This document shows, in pieces, positions 1-6,958 of a stretch of 64,000 nt of DNA. Within the stretch, counting starts at the first letter, position 1. Each line of letters starts with the position of its first letter. A model generated the notes under the pieces. The model made no database searches and had not been told where the DNA came from. It was given only the letters and a program-made list of their open reading frames with translations. The stretch is from assembly GCA_023255415.1 (NCBI GenBank), contig JALRIN010000002.1, forward strand, positions 62,001 through 126,000. Direction: 5' to 3'. A program made the translations under genes and the position numbers. This DNA is from Cypionkella sp. Its GTDB lineage: Bacteria > Pseudomonadota > Alphaproteobacteria > Rhodobacterales > Rhodobacteraceae.

Positions 1-321
1 CACCGCCGTTACCGTCAAAGACACATAAAGCGAGCGCAGCATCAAGGTGCGGGTCAAAGGATCAGACCAGGCGCCCAGATATTCCTGGGTCACCTGCAAA
101 TTGCCATCGACCTCTTTGTAAGAGGCGCAGGGACCATAATAGTTGCACAGCTGAAACTGGTGGATGATGGTCAGATAGCCATCGGTCCAAAAGCTATAGA
201 GGAAAATCATCGCCAAGGGGGCGGCCAAAAGTAAGATCGCATAGACGGCGGTCGGGCTGATCATTGCCAGCCCGTTTGCAGCCTCCGAGCCGCGAAACCG
301 TTGTTTTCTGGTGGTTTGCAC
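1..321 (-). CDS. ABC transporter permease, PotB-like (5' part only)
   Basis: The gene is cut by the left window edge; only its first 107 codons are here. It reads as the N-terminus of a binding-protein-dependent transport permease of the spermidine/putrescine (PotB) type: a short basic leader, a first membrane helix (ISPTAVYAILLLAAPLAMIF), then the periplasmic part FWTDGYLTII that is usual in this family, and the start of a second helix at the edge. Such permeases move polyamines or related small solutes through the inner membrane with a PotA-type ATPase. I chose GTG at 321 because AGGGGGG lies six bases upstream; ATG at 264 is the alternative. The substrate cannot be told from this fragment. 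Confidence 0.75.
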   Translation of the reverse strand, partial: MQTTRKQRFRGSEAANGLAMISPTAVYAILLLAAPLAMIFLYSFWTDGYLTIIHQFQLCNYYGPCASYKEVDGNLQVTQEYLGAWSDPLTRTLMLRSLYVSLTVTAV

Positions 322-450
322 CCTGATCCCCCCTATTGCGCCTTGTTCGGCGCAGGCTTGGCTTTTGATCAAACTAAGCCGATGCTTGACCAAGGCGCAA
401 GCCTTAAACCAAGTTTTCGGCGTCACAAGACCAGGGGAGGCTTTGCCGGC

Positions 451-708
451 TTAGGCGTCAACGCGGTCGATCATGATTGCCCGTTTTTTAAGCTCTTCAA
501 AAAGCGTGGGCAGAACCCTAGGTGCCCGAACGGCGGCTTTCAACACATCCGACAGCATCAATTCGCCAAATTCGCCCGCCACACGCCAGATCAGCCTTTG
601 GGTCATACCGTCGTCATAAACAATTTCGGTAGATCCTTGCCGCGAGGTGCGCAGCCCCAGAAAATCTGTCCGCCCTACGGGGCCGTGAAAACCTGCCTGA
701 TATCCCAT
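451..708 (-). CDS. small conserved-looking protein of unknown function (85 aa)
   Basis: I do not recognise this protein. It starts at ATG 708, eight bases after a clear AAGGA ribosome binding site. It has a balanced composition, no membrane segment and no signal peptide. The second half is predicted helical (GEFGELMLSDVLKAAVRAPR, then LPTLFEELKKRAIMI). It lies alone between the permease and the MocR-type regulator, on the same strand as both. The ORF on the opposite strand across the same bases has no ribosome binding site and looks like a shadow. That the gene is real is inferred from the binding site and protein-like composition only. Confidence 0.5.
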   Translation of the reverse strand: MGYQAGFHGPVGRTDFLGLRTSRQGSTEIVYDDGMTQRLIWRVAGEFGELMLSDVLKAAVRAPRVLPTLFEELKKRAIMIDRVDA

Positions 709-812
709 TTTTGGGTCCTTTTTTTTGCTCTGGTCGGAATATCTGACAAAGCCTGGCCACCGGTCAATCTAAAGTTGAAAATTGCCGCGAAAGGCGGCAG
801 CGATGTCACAGA

Positions 813-2213
813 TCAGACCGCCATATCGCTGGGCGGGCGCGGTAAAAGATAGGCAAGCTCGGCCAGCCCCGCTTCAAAATCTTGCCGCGCGATATTAGCC
901 GGTATCGCCAGCCGAACTGCATGTGGCGCGCGCCCGTCGATCATCGCATATTGATCCGCCGCCCGCAGCAAAACCCCGCGTTCTTCGGCCATGCGCATGA
1001 AAGCATAGGTCCGCCAGCCCAAAGGCAGCTTCAGCCAGGCAAAAGGGATTCCGGTTTGCCATGACAGATCATAGGCGCCAAGACGGCTGACCATCACCTG
1101 CAAAAGTTCGGAAAATTCGGTATAGACCTTGCCGCGCAATGCGGCCGCAGCTCCCGAGCGGAAAATATCGCTCACCAGCGCCGACACCGGACGCGACAGC
1201 GCAAAGAACCGATGCTGGGCTGCAAGCCTGCCCGCCCCGCCCATGCCCGTAGGGCAGACCACATAGCCAAAGCGAAGCGCCGCCGAGACGGTCTTTGACA
1301 GGCTGCCCGCATGCCAGACCCGTTCCGGTGCCAAGGCCCGCAGCGCCGGGCTTTCGGCCTCGACATAGCTATAGCATTCGTCCTCGATAATCTGCAGATC
1401 ATAGCGGCGCGCGATGGCCACGATCTGCGCCATCCGCTCGGGGGACATCCGCGCGGTTGTGGGGTTTTGCGCCACCGGCGTCAGGCACAAAACCTGCGCG
1501 CCATAGCGCCTGCAAGCCGCCTCCAGCGCATCAGGGCAGATGCCTTCGCCGTCAAGTTCGATCCCCACCACCTCGGCGCGCGAGGCACGCGCGGCATAGC
1601 GAAAGCCTGGATAGGCAAGGTCTTCGATCAGCACCACCGGTCGATCGCCGCGCAAACAGCAATCCAAGATCAAGCCGATGCCGCTTTGGCCGCCATGCGT
1701 CAGCATGATGTCATCGGGTGAAATTGGCCCCAAGACCCGCAGTTTGAGCCAATCGACCACCAATTCGCGCAGCTCGGCCTCATCAGATTGATGGGTATAG
1801 TCGATCCAGTCACGGCCAATTTCGTCCGCAATCCGCGCCATCGCCTCGGACAGCATCTGGCTTTGCCCGACTTCGGGCAAGGACGGCGAGCGCATATCGA
1901 CCCGGCCGACCGAAAGCCCGGCGTAGCGGTCATGAAATAACGGTTCGGTCGGCCCCAAACGTGGCGAGCGCGCCGCAACAAAGGTGCCTCGGCCTACCGT
2001 GGCCTCGAGCAGCCCCTCTTGGGTGGTGATCTGATAAGCGCGCGACACCGTGCCCGGCGTCACCCCAAGCCGAAATGCCAGATCGCGCACGGTGGGCAAT
2101 TGCGCGCCTTGCGCCAGATCACCCTGACGGATGGCATCGCGCAGCGCGCGCGTCAGGGCCAGATATTTCGGGCCGGCATCATCTTGCAGCTGGGGTAGCC
2201 ATATTGTGTGCAT
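813..2213 (-). CDS. MocR-family transcriptional regulator (GntR wHTH fused to a PLP aminotransferase-like domain)
   Basis: A fusion of a GntR-type winged helix (about residues 14-75, with LPTVRDLAFRLGVTPGTVSR) to a fold-type I aminotransferase domain. The pyridoxal phosphate lysine is Lys307 in the motif GSLSKT, and the cofactor-binding stretch QNPTT is present near residue 250. MocR proteins use PLP as an effector-binding group and control genes for vitamin B6, GABA, taurine or amino acid use; the target here is unknown. I set the start at ATG 2213 because GGAGGAG lies nine bases upstream; the longer frame to 2285 adds residues with no family match. Length 466 aa is normal. The upstream region has a short palindrome-like ATGCATTGTATGC stretch that could be an operator. 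Confidence 0.9.
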   Translation of the reverse strand: MHTIWLPQLQDDAGPKYLALTRALRDAIRQGDLAQGAQLPTVRDLAFRLGVTPGTVSRAYQITTQEGLLEATVGRGTFVAARSPRLGPTEPLFHDRYAGLSVGRVDMRSPSLPEVGQSQMLSEAMARIADEIGRDWIDYTHQSDEAELRELVVDWLKLRVLGPISPDDIMLTHGGQSGIGLILDCCLRGDRPVVLIEDLAYPGFRYAARASRAEVVGIELDGEGICPDALEAACRRYGAQVLCLTPVAQNPTTARMSPERMAQIVAIARRYDLQIIEDECYSYVEAESPALRALAPERVWHAGSLSKTVSAALRFGYVVCPTGMGGAGRLAAQHRFFALSRPVSALVSDIFRSGAAAALRGKVYTEFSELLQVMVSRLGAYDLSWQTGIPFAWLKLPLGWRTYAFMRMAEERGVLLRAADQYAMIDGRAPHAVRLAIPANIARQDFEAGLAELAYLLPRPPSDMAV

Positions 2214-2470
2214 GACAATGTTCTCCTCCCGAAGCGCTTTCATGCATTGTATGCCTAAGTTGCGATTAAAGGCAACTTGTATCAAGACAATAGGAAAAGC
2301 ACTGTCCCTCTCTGCTGCCTTCGTGCTTTATGCCCAGCCACTGCCGCCGCTGTCGCGTCTGGCTGTGGCCCTTGCCTTGACCTTGGCCGCGTGGGAATTG
2401 CGCCGTCGCAGCCGAAAACAGCTGAACAGACTTTCGCTCGTCCTGTTGCGACTGAGCCAAACGCAAAAGA

Positions 2471-2489
2471 CCCGCGGTTTCCCGCGGGC
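2471..2489 (-). terminator. intrinsic terminator, probably the original rplM-rpsI terminator
   Basis: A perfect seven-pair GC stem, CCCGCGG and CCGCGGG with a four-base loop, followed on the minus strand by TCTTTTG. No minus-strand gene ends directly before it now. It sits 25 bases beyond the second copy of the rpsI stop region, exactly where the rpsI terminator would be if the 4.4 kb AT-rich block were removed. The assignment to rpsI is inference from this arrangement. Confidence 0.7.
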
Positions 2490-2513
2490 CTGTGTAATCG
2501 TATCCAGATCCGC

Positions 2514-2522
2514 TTAGCGCTT
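2514..2522 (-). repeat. left attachment-site copy (displaced rpsI stop region)
   Basis: Read on the minus strand this is AAGCGCTAA, Lys-Arg-stop, matching the present rpsI end AAGCGTTAA at 6959-6967 in eight of nine bases. The bases beyond it, toward 2471, are GC-rich and lead to a terminator, so this side carries the original chromosomal downstream sequence. The single mismatch places the strand exchange within or next to AAGCG. Confidence 0.65.
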
Positions 2523-2607
2523 CGTAAAGTGTAAAGCTAAACCAATCATGTATTATTACATTTGTTTTCAATAACTTATCTAACTTTACAATCTACCTAA
2601 AAAGCGT

Positions 2608-2623
2608 GTGCTACAAGTGTGCT
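2608..2623 (+). repeat. 16-base element end repeat, left copy
   Basis: GTGCTACAAGTGTGCT, identical to 6877-6892 and matching 14 of 16 bases at 6816-6831. Each copy is two GTGCT pentamers eleven bases apart, one helical turn, as expected for a protein that binds paired half sites such as the arm-binding domain of an integrase. Function is inferred. Confidence 0.65.
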
Positions 2624-2678
2624 TTATGAGTAAATCCTAAACACAAAGCTGTTAAGCACTATACTTCGTATTACTAAT

Positions 2679-2924
2679 CTACTTTTTTAGCTTTGCTTCA
2701 ATCTTTGCCTTCACTTCTTTAAGTGTAGCGTCTCCAAGTTTTGTAATGCTATCTAACAATATCTTTTGCGCCTCTCCACGCAAATCACCAAGTGTTAAGC
2801 TATACTTTTTAATTAATTCATTAGCTTGTGTTTTAGCTTCTTTCTTTTCTACCTTTGCTTGCTCTTCCCTTAATGCTTTCAAAGCTTCAATTTCTGCGTC
2901 AATTTCTTCTATACTTTTGCTCAT
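2679..2924 (-). CDS. H-NS-like oligomerisation-domain protein lacking the DNA-binding domain (81 aa)
   Basis: A short, charged, almost fully helical protein. Its N-terminal half, a coiled coil (IEEIDAEIEALKALREEQAK) followed by KKYSLTLGDL, resembles the N-terminal oligomerisation region of H-NS/MvaT-type proteins, where a coiled coil is followed by a YGLTAADL-like stretch. The usual C-terminal AT-DNA binding part, with its TWSGRGR-like loop, is absent; a further lysine-rich helix (TLKEVKAKIEAKLKK) takes its place. If the likeness is real, the protein could join host silencer oligomers and disturb or redirect them. It is the first minus-strand gene from the left end of the element. The match is weak and from memory; a plain coiled-coil protein is the alternative. 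Confidence 0.4.
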   Translation of the reverse strand: MSKSIEEIDAEIEALKALREEQAKVEKKEAKTQANELIKKYSLTLGDLRGEAQKILLDSITKLGDATLKEVKAKIEAKLKK

Positions 2925-2980
2925 TTCTCATTCCCTATCGTAACAAGTCTCTACCAATACAATAATATAAAATGCTATTA

Positions 2981-3550
2981 TTATACAAGTTCTACAGCAT
3001 TACTCATCAATTCGTCATTAATATCTATGTAGCGTTGTGTCGTTTGTATGCTCTTATGTCCCACTAATTCTGCTATTACACGCACACTAACTCCACTTGT
3101 AGCTAACTTTGTAATAAATGTTCTACGCATACTATGGCTACTTGCTCCAACAATACCAACACGCTCATACAAGCGTTTTAACAGCTGTGTTAGTGCGTTA
3201 GTGTTAAACCTTGTGCTCTTTTGTGTTTCAAACAAATAACCGTGCTGTATGCCGCTTAAAACACTATCTCTGTAGCGTATTAGTGCTTGTCTTGCCTTCT
3301 TATTAACAAATACCCTACGCCCCTTACTTCCTTTTGTTTGTTCTGCTGTTAAGTAAATCACATCATTTACTTCACAACTCGCATTAAACACATCGTCATA
3401 TTTTAAGTTAGCTAACTCGCCCACCCTTAAACCCAAGTAATAACTAACAAGCACAAGTGCTCTGTTACGCTCACTATGTCTATCGTGTGCGTCTATAAAC
3501 TCTAAAGTTCTCTTTATTTCTTTATCTGTTAAAACTTTTGCTTGCTTCAT
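2981..3550 (-). CDS. short tyrosine recombinase (catalytic domain only, 189 aa)
   Basis: A compact phage-integrase family protein with all catalytic residues visible: Arg42 in GLRVGE, His139 and Arg142 in HSMRR, His165 in GHKS and the nucleophile Tyr174 in RYI. It lacks the N-terminal SAM-like core-binding domain, so it is close to the minimal catalytic unit. I chose ATG 3550, preceded by AAGGGC, over the upstream GTG at 3578-3580. It lies at the left end of the element and reads outward toward it. It may act in excision, resolve multimers of a circular form, or be left from an older insertion. It is not closely similar to the larger recombinase at the other end. Confidence 0.85.
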   Translation of the reverse strand: MKQAKVLTDKEIKRTLEFIDAHDRHSERNRALVLVSYYLGLRVGELANLKYDDVFNASCEVNDVIYLTAEQTKGSKGRRVFVNKKARQALIRYRDSVLSGIQHGYLFETQKSTRFNTNALTQLLKRLYERVGIVGASSHSMRRTFITKLATSGVSVRVIAELVGHKSIQTTQRYIDINDELMSNAVELV

Positions 3551-3580
3551 TTGTAGTGCCCTTAAAAGTAACAATTTCAC

Positions 3581-3784
3581 TACAAATAAAGTAAATTCTT
3601 ATATAAAGTATTCCTACCTAAATCTGCCTTAACTATTTTTCTATTAGTCTCAATGGCTTATTTCATAATGTAATAATTGTATAATTAATTTACATTAAGC
3701 ATAGCGTAGCAACTGCCTATGTCTCATAGCCAGTTAAGTTAAAGCTAAACGGCAAAGGTTCAGCATCGCGTATTATTGCCGTTT
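3581..3784. other. non-coding gap between rep and the short recombinase; candidate replication origin hairpins
   Basis: Two perfect inverted repeats lie here. TAATGTAA (3666-3673) pairs with TTACATTA (3690-3697), and AACGGCAA (3748-3755) pairs with TTGCCGTT (3776-3783). The second is directly after the rep stop codon and its loop holds the sequence GCGTATTA. It may be the rep terminator, or the double-strand origin that a HUH Rep nicks, since such origins often adjoin rep. The sequence alone does not decide between these. Confidence 0.4.
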
Positions 3785-4255
3785 CTATTCGTGCTTTAAG
3801 TAACAACACTCTACAAATATTTGTTCGTTGTCCGTTTCCCTAAACTCTTTAATCGCATAGCCACTTCTTTCGTCACCGTAACTATTTGTATTAAGTTCAA
3901 GTTTCTGTGTATCTTCAGTTTTTTCGTGCCAGAACTTTTGTGTAAAGTTAATAATTTTCTTCAGTTGTTTTGCGTTCTCTGCCTTACAATAAAAGTGCCA
4001 ATGTAAAAATGTTCTACTTCTGCCTTGTTCTACAAATACAAGTCTCTCAACTCGTTTGCCTTCTTTCGCTATCTCTTTTGCCGTGTATATGTGCCTATCT
4101 AATGCGTTAAAAAATCTTCGTATTGCCTTTTTCTTATCTGCGTCATCACGCAAGCTTTCAAAGTTAAACAAACAAGTTCCCCACAAAGTAAAGTTATTAC
4201 TCCGTGTCCAATTAGCTACCGCTTCTTTGTATTTTTTTTCTAACTTTGTGCTCAT
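3785..4255 (-). CDS. small HUH-superfamily Rep endonuclease (rolling-circle type)
   Basis: Three motifs of HUH replication initiators appear in order: a motif 1-like beta strand WGTCLF (residues 25-30), the metal-binding motif 2 HWH (85-87, in LHWHFYC) and motif 3 YAIK (133-136), the YxxK arrangement with nucleophile Tyr133. At 156 aa it is the size of a bare nickase domain, with no helicase. Such proteins nick a double-strand origin and join covalently to the 5' end to start rolling-circle replication in small plasmids and single-stranded DNA phages. The start is ATG 4255; a TTG at 4277-4279 would add eight residues. Its presence suggests that the element replicates, or once replicated, as a circle outside the chromosome. 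Confidence 0.7.
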   Translation of the reverse strand: MSTKLEKKYKEAVANWTRSNNFTLWGTCLFNFESLRDDADKKKAIRRFFNALDRHIYTAKEIAKEGKRVERLVFVEQGRSRTFLHWHFYCKAENAKQLKKIINFTQKFWHEKTEDTQKLELNTNSYGDERSGYAIKEFRETDNEQIFVECCYLKHE

Positions 4256-4364
4256 CTTTACTCTAATTGATAAATACAATGCGTAATTAACAAACGCTCT
4301 ATACCTTTATTTAGCAAAGTTAGTAACAAACGCTTTCAAATCTGTAAAAACAAAGGAATTAAAA

Positions 4365-4709
4365 TTGACAGCACAGATATTACTTAACGACATATACAAT
4401 AACTTAAACGCACAAAGCATCGTTGATACTAAAAAAGAGTTTTATGAGACTTGGCTTAATCGTAGTAACTCGTATCTGCGTTACCTTAAGCATACTCACA
4501 AACAACCAAGTGCGGATGCTTTAGCTATCTGTAGTAGCAAACTTAAGTATTACAGCAAACTTATTAAAACTAAATATCCTAACAAGCATAATGATTTAAC
4601 AAACAGCTTCGATAATTTTGCCAATCAAATTGATAACATCATCTTTTCTAACAGCAAAGCTAAATGGTTAAAGCTACTGGAGCATACTAATGATACAACT
4701 ATTCACTAA
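4365..4709 (+). CDS. unknown protein of the AT-rich element, possibly HTH-like (114 aa)
   Basis: A basic, Lys/Asn/Tyr-rich helical protein starting at TTG 4365, eight bases after AAGGA. The segment WLNRSNSYLRYLKHTHKQPS followed by ADALAICSSKL has the rhythm of a helix-turn-helix seen in short marine phage and plasmid proteins; I tentatively recall DUF6626-type proteins with a similar pattern, but this was not checked. It is transcribed away from rep, with 109 bases between the two starts, so the pair may share a divergent control region. A small regulator of rep or of the recombinases is a reasonable guess only. Confidence 0.55.
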   Translation: MTAQILLNDIYNNLNAQSIVDTKKEFYETWLNRSNSYLRYLKHTHKQPSADALAICSSKLKYYSKLIKTKYPNKHNDLTNSFDNFANQIDNIIFSNSKAKWLKLLEHTNDTTIH

Positions 4710-4814
4710 AATTCGTCTTACTACTAAAAAATTACTCTACGCAATTTCTTGCGTATCTAATTTCTATTCACCCCACCACTTTTTACTCACCCCAATTTTT
4801 AAGGCTGTATAACA

Positions 4815-5207
4815 ATGACTTACAAAGATGATATGCGTAAATTAATTGATATAGTTAAACAGCAAAGTTTCGATAACACTATCGATAATACACTTGATGA
4901 TTTGGTTATACTCACTACAGCTGTAAAAGATTTAAGTAATCGTCTTCAAACACGCATTGATAAAAAACTTAATATGCCTAAACAGAAAGCTAAAAATATT
5001 CGTAGTAAAAAGCGTCAATCTAAACCACCTACGCTTCCTATACCTTCACCTAAAACCTCTTTTAACAATAACTCTCAAAGTAATTTACCTACTTCTAATC
5101 CTACATCATCTAACTCTATAACAGCTAAAGACTATAGCACCTTACAAACAGACTTTATGTCAAAGCAACAAAGCACTAAACCAATCACACCACAGCCTCC
5201 ACTTTAG
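4815..5207 (+). CDS. unknown protein with a low-complexity Ser/Pro/Asn/Thr tail (130 aa)
   Basis: The first 65 residues look helical and end in a basic stretch (KQKAKNIRSKKRQSK). The rest is low-complexity Ser, Pro, Asn, Thr and Gln, and is probably disordered. It starts at ATG 4815 about nine bases after AAGG, downstream of the 114-aa gene on the same strand. There is no signal peptide and no membrane helix. I do not recognise it. The basic middle suggests nucleic-acid contact; nothing more can be said. Confidence 0.5.
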   Translation: MTYKDDMRKLIDIVKQQSFDNTIDNTLDDLVILTTAVKDLSNRLQTRIDKKLNMPKQKAKNIRSKKRQSKPPTLPIPSPKTSFNNNSQSNLPTSNPTSSNSITAKDYSTLQTDFMSKQQSTKPITPQPPL

Positions 5208-5338
5208 CGTTTTTTTAATAACTCTTGCGTCGTGTTAATCTGCGTTTTTTCGCTATTTCTTTACACTTTTAAGCAATACTAAATCTAAATTGACAAATGA
5301 CTTATCGGTATAGTTATGCGTGTATAAAATACTTTTAC

Positions 5339-6781
5339 CTATGTTTTGCTTATTCTCTTTAATTCTTCTGTAACTTGTTCTGCTGTTATCTTGCCTTGTC
5401 TCAATAAAGCAATCATATCTGCCGCTAACTTCAAGTCATCTCTTCTATGCTTATTAGCACCTTCACTTTTATTTTTTGTCAGCTCATCTATTAAGTATTC
5501 GTTAGTTAAGTGTCCGTAGTGTGTTTCAATTTGCTTTACACTTGTTCCTAAACTTTTCGCTAAAGCATATATCTCTACATTTGCTTTCGTAATTCTAAAA
5601 GTCGCATATAAATGTCTTAAACTATACAGCGTTCTTGCCACACCTTCTTCAGTTTTTAGCAAGCCGTTTTCTCTATTATTGTAATCAATTCTTCTTAAAA
5701 AGTTCTTAAATGTTACACTAAAATCATTACCTAATTTAGCGTTCTTCCAACCGTAAAACACCAAGTCATTTTCATCATTGTGTTCGCTTATCTCACGCCA
5801 ATTTAATAACCACTCTCTACATCTTTCACTATGTGCTACAGCTGTTCTACGCTCTCTTACTTTAGTAGTCTCTGCTCGTATATTAATTTGTGTATGCCAC
5901 TTTTTATTCTTTTCACTATAGTTGTGTTCTATATCGCTCCACTTTAATTGCTTTGCTTCACCAGTTCTCAAACCAGTGCTCGCAAGTAACATCACATAAC
6001 AATAAAACATCTGTCTTTGTGTCTTGTGTTGTTTGTGTAGTCTATCGTTAGCAAATATGCCTGTGCCGTCTCTATAACTACGCAATTGTGTTCTTAACAC
6101 TAACCACTCGTGTTCAGTAAATGTTTCTCGCCTCCCTACCCTTCTTTCTTCTTTTCTATAGCCAGCATCTGCCGCTCTTATTCTAAACTCTCGTCCAACA
6201 TATTCGTTCCGTAATGCCCAAGCTAAAAACTCATTTATTATACTCGCTTCTGCTCGTAGTGTGCCGTAACTTGGCTTTTCTTTTATGTTTCTACTTGTTT
6301 TAGTTTTCGCGTTAATGCGTTTCTCATTTAATTCTTTTCTGTATTTCCCCTCACCGTGTGTGTAAAAGTTTTCTCTGTATTGCCAATAGCTATCTAATTG
6401 CTTCTGTCTTATTTGCGTCATTTCTAATTTACCGAAATGTTGCTTTAAGTATCTTTCGTATGTGCCTACAATATATTTGTATCTCGTTTCTGTTTTTCGT
6501 TTTATTGCTGTCTGTAACCACAACTTAAAAACTTCATCGAACTTTTGTCTTTTTACACTTAAGTTTTGTTTCTGCCTTCCAACCAATTCTATAAATTGTT
6601 TCTTTGCTTCTGCTTTAGCTAAAGTTAAATCTTTTTCGTTCGTAGTGCGTCTTATGTATCCACGCACTCCCTCAATATTTGCTCTATATGCCCACACTTC
6701 TGCGTCAGCTGTTCTCCTATAAACAAACAGCTTACCTTCAAAGCCTTCTACTTCTGTAATGTCGTAGTATTTCGTGCTCAT
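5339..6781 (-). CDS. phage-type tyrosine recombinase / integrase (480 aa)
   Basis: A full-length site-specific integrase, the likely enzyme that inserts the element. It has an N-terminal arm-binding-like region (about 1-75), a core-binding domain (about 80-220) and a catalytic domain with Arg272 (GLRTGEAKQLKW), Lys307, the YSLRH box with Arg389, LGTS at 411-414 and nucleophile Tyr422 (THYGHL). The first box histidine is replaced by Tyr386 and the second by Thr413, which is a known variant among phage integrases and not damage. It lies at the right end of the element, 178 bases from the attachment site, just beyond three copies of the paired-GTGCT repeat that could be its arm sites. Codon use is strongly AT-biased, unlike rpsI next door. 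Confidence 0.9.
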   Translation of the reverse strand: MSTKYYDITEVEGFEGKLFVYRRTADAEVWAYRANIEGVRGYIRRTTNEKDLTLAKAEAKKQFIELVGRQKQNLSVKRQKFDEVFKLWLQTAIKRKTETRYKYIVGTYERYLKQHFGKLEMTQIRQKQLDSYWQYRENFYTHGEGKYRKELNEKRINAKTKTSRNIKEKPSYGTLRAEASIINEFLAWALRNEYVGREFRIRAADAGYRKEERRVGRRETFTEHEWLVLRTQLRSYRDGTGIFANDRLHKQHKTQRQMFYCYVMLLASTGLRTGEAKQLKWSDIEHNYSEKNKKWHTQINIRAETTKVRERRTAVAHSERCREWLLNWREISEHNDENDLVFYGWKNAKLGNDFSVTFKNFLRRIDYNNRENGLLKTEEGVARTLYSLRHLYATFRITKANVEIYALAKSLGTSVKQIETHYGHLTNEYLIDELTKNKSEGANKHRRDDLKLAADMIALLRQGKITAEQVTEELKRISKT

Positions 6782-6815
6782 TAGCTTCTACTAAAGTGTT
6801 AAGTGTAACCTATTA

Positions 6816-6831
6816 GTGCTACATTTGTGCT
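6816..6831 (+). repeat. variant copy of the paired-GTGCT repeat
   Basis: GTGCTACATTTGTGCT, which differs from the exact end repeat at two central bases and keeps both GTGCT pentamers in register. It lies 35 bases upstream of the integrase start, so it could serve both as an arm site and as an operator. Confidence 0.5.
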
Positions 6832-6876
6832 AAAGCTAATGTCTCCACTCATAAAAATCAATAACTTATAAAGTCA

Positions 6877-6892
6877 GTGCTACAAGTGTGCT
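6877..6892 (+). repeat. 16-base element end repeat, right copy
   Basis: Identical to 2608-2623 and in the same orientation. The 12-base repeat TCAATAACTTAT precedes it at 6858-6869, as it precedes the left copy at 2568-2579. The two repeats thus occur in the same order at both ends, but with different spacing. Confidence 0.65.
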
Positions 6893-6899
6893 ACATAAA

Positions 6900-6933
6900 A
6901 AAACAAGCACATAATTGCGTATGTGCTTGTTTT
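6900..6933 (-). terminator. element-borne terminator now serving rpsI
   Basis: A perfect 14-pair stem, AAAACAAGCACATA with TATGTGCTTGTTTT and a six-base loop, with a run of seven A on the left that reads as a U tract on the minus strand. It is 26 bases after the rpsI stop and has the AT-rich composition of the element. The element therefore appears to supply a replacement for the terminator displaced to 2471-2489. The stem can also fold in the plus direction. Confidence 0.75.
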
Positions 6934-6958
6934 AATTGTATTTTTTGTATTTTCTGTA

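Larger units (their letters stand above)
2214..2678. other. non-coding junction: MocR upstream region, stranded rpsI terminator and left end of the AT-rich element
   Basis: No convincing gene lies here. Bases 2214-2513 have normal chromosomal composition and hold the MocR promoter region and a GC-rich terminator hairpin (2471-2489). From 2514 the composition changes abruptly to AT-rich, with the left copy of the rpsI stop region, a 12-base repeat (2568-2579) and a 16-base repeat (2608-2623) both shared with the right end of the element. Confidence 0.7.

Noticed and set aside
391..405. AAGGC-GCAA-GCCTT hairpin between the permease and the small unknown gene
   Set aside because: Five pairs with no T run on either strand; too weak to call a terminator.
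2250..2517. Possible small plus-strand membrane protein (MPKLRLKATC...) between the MocR gene and the element
   Set aside because: It overlaps the MocR promoter and runs through the GC-rich terminator at 2471-2489; no ribosome binding site. The hydrophobic stretch is probably chance.
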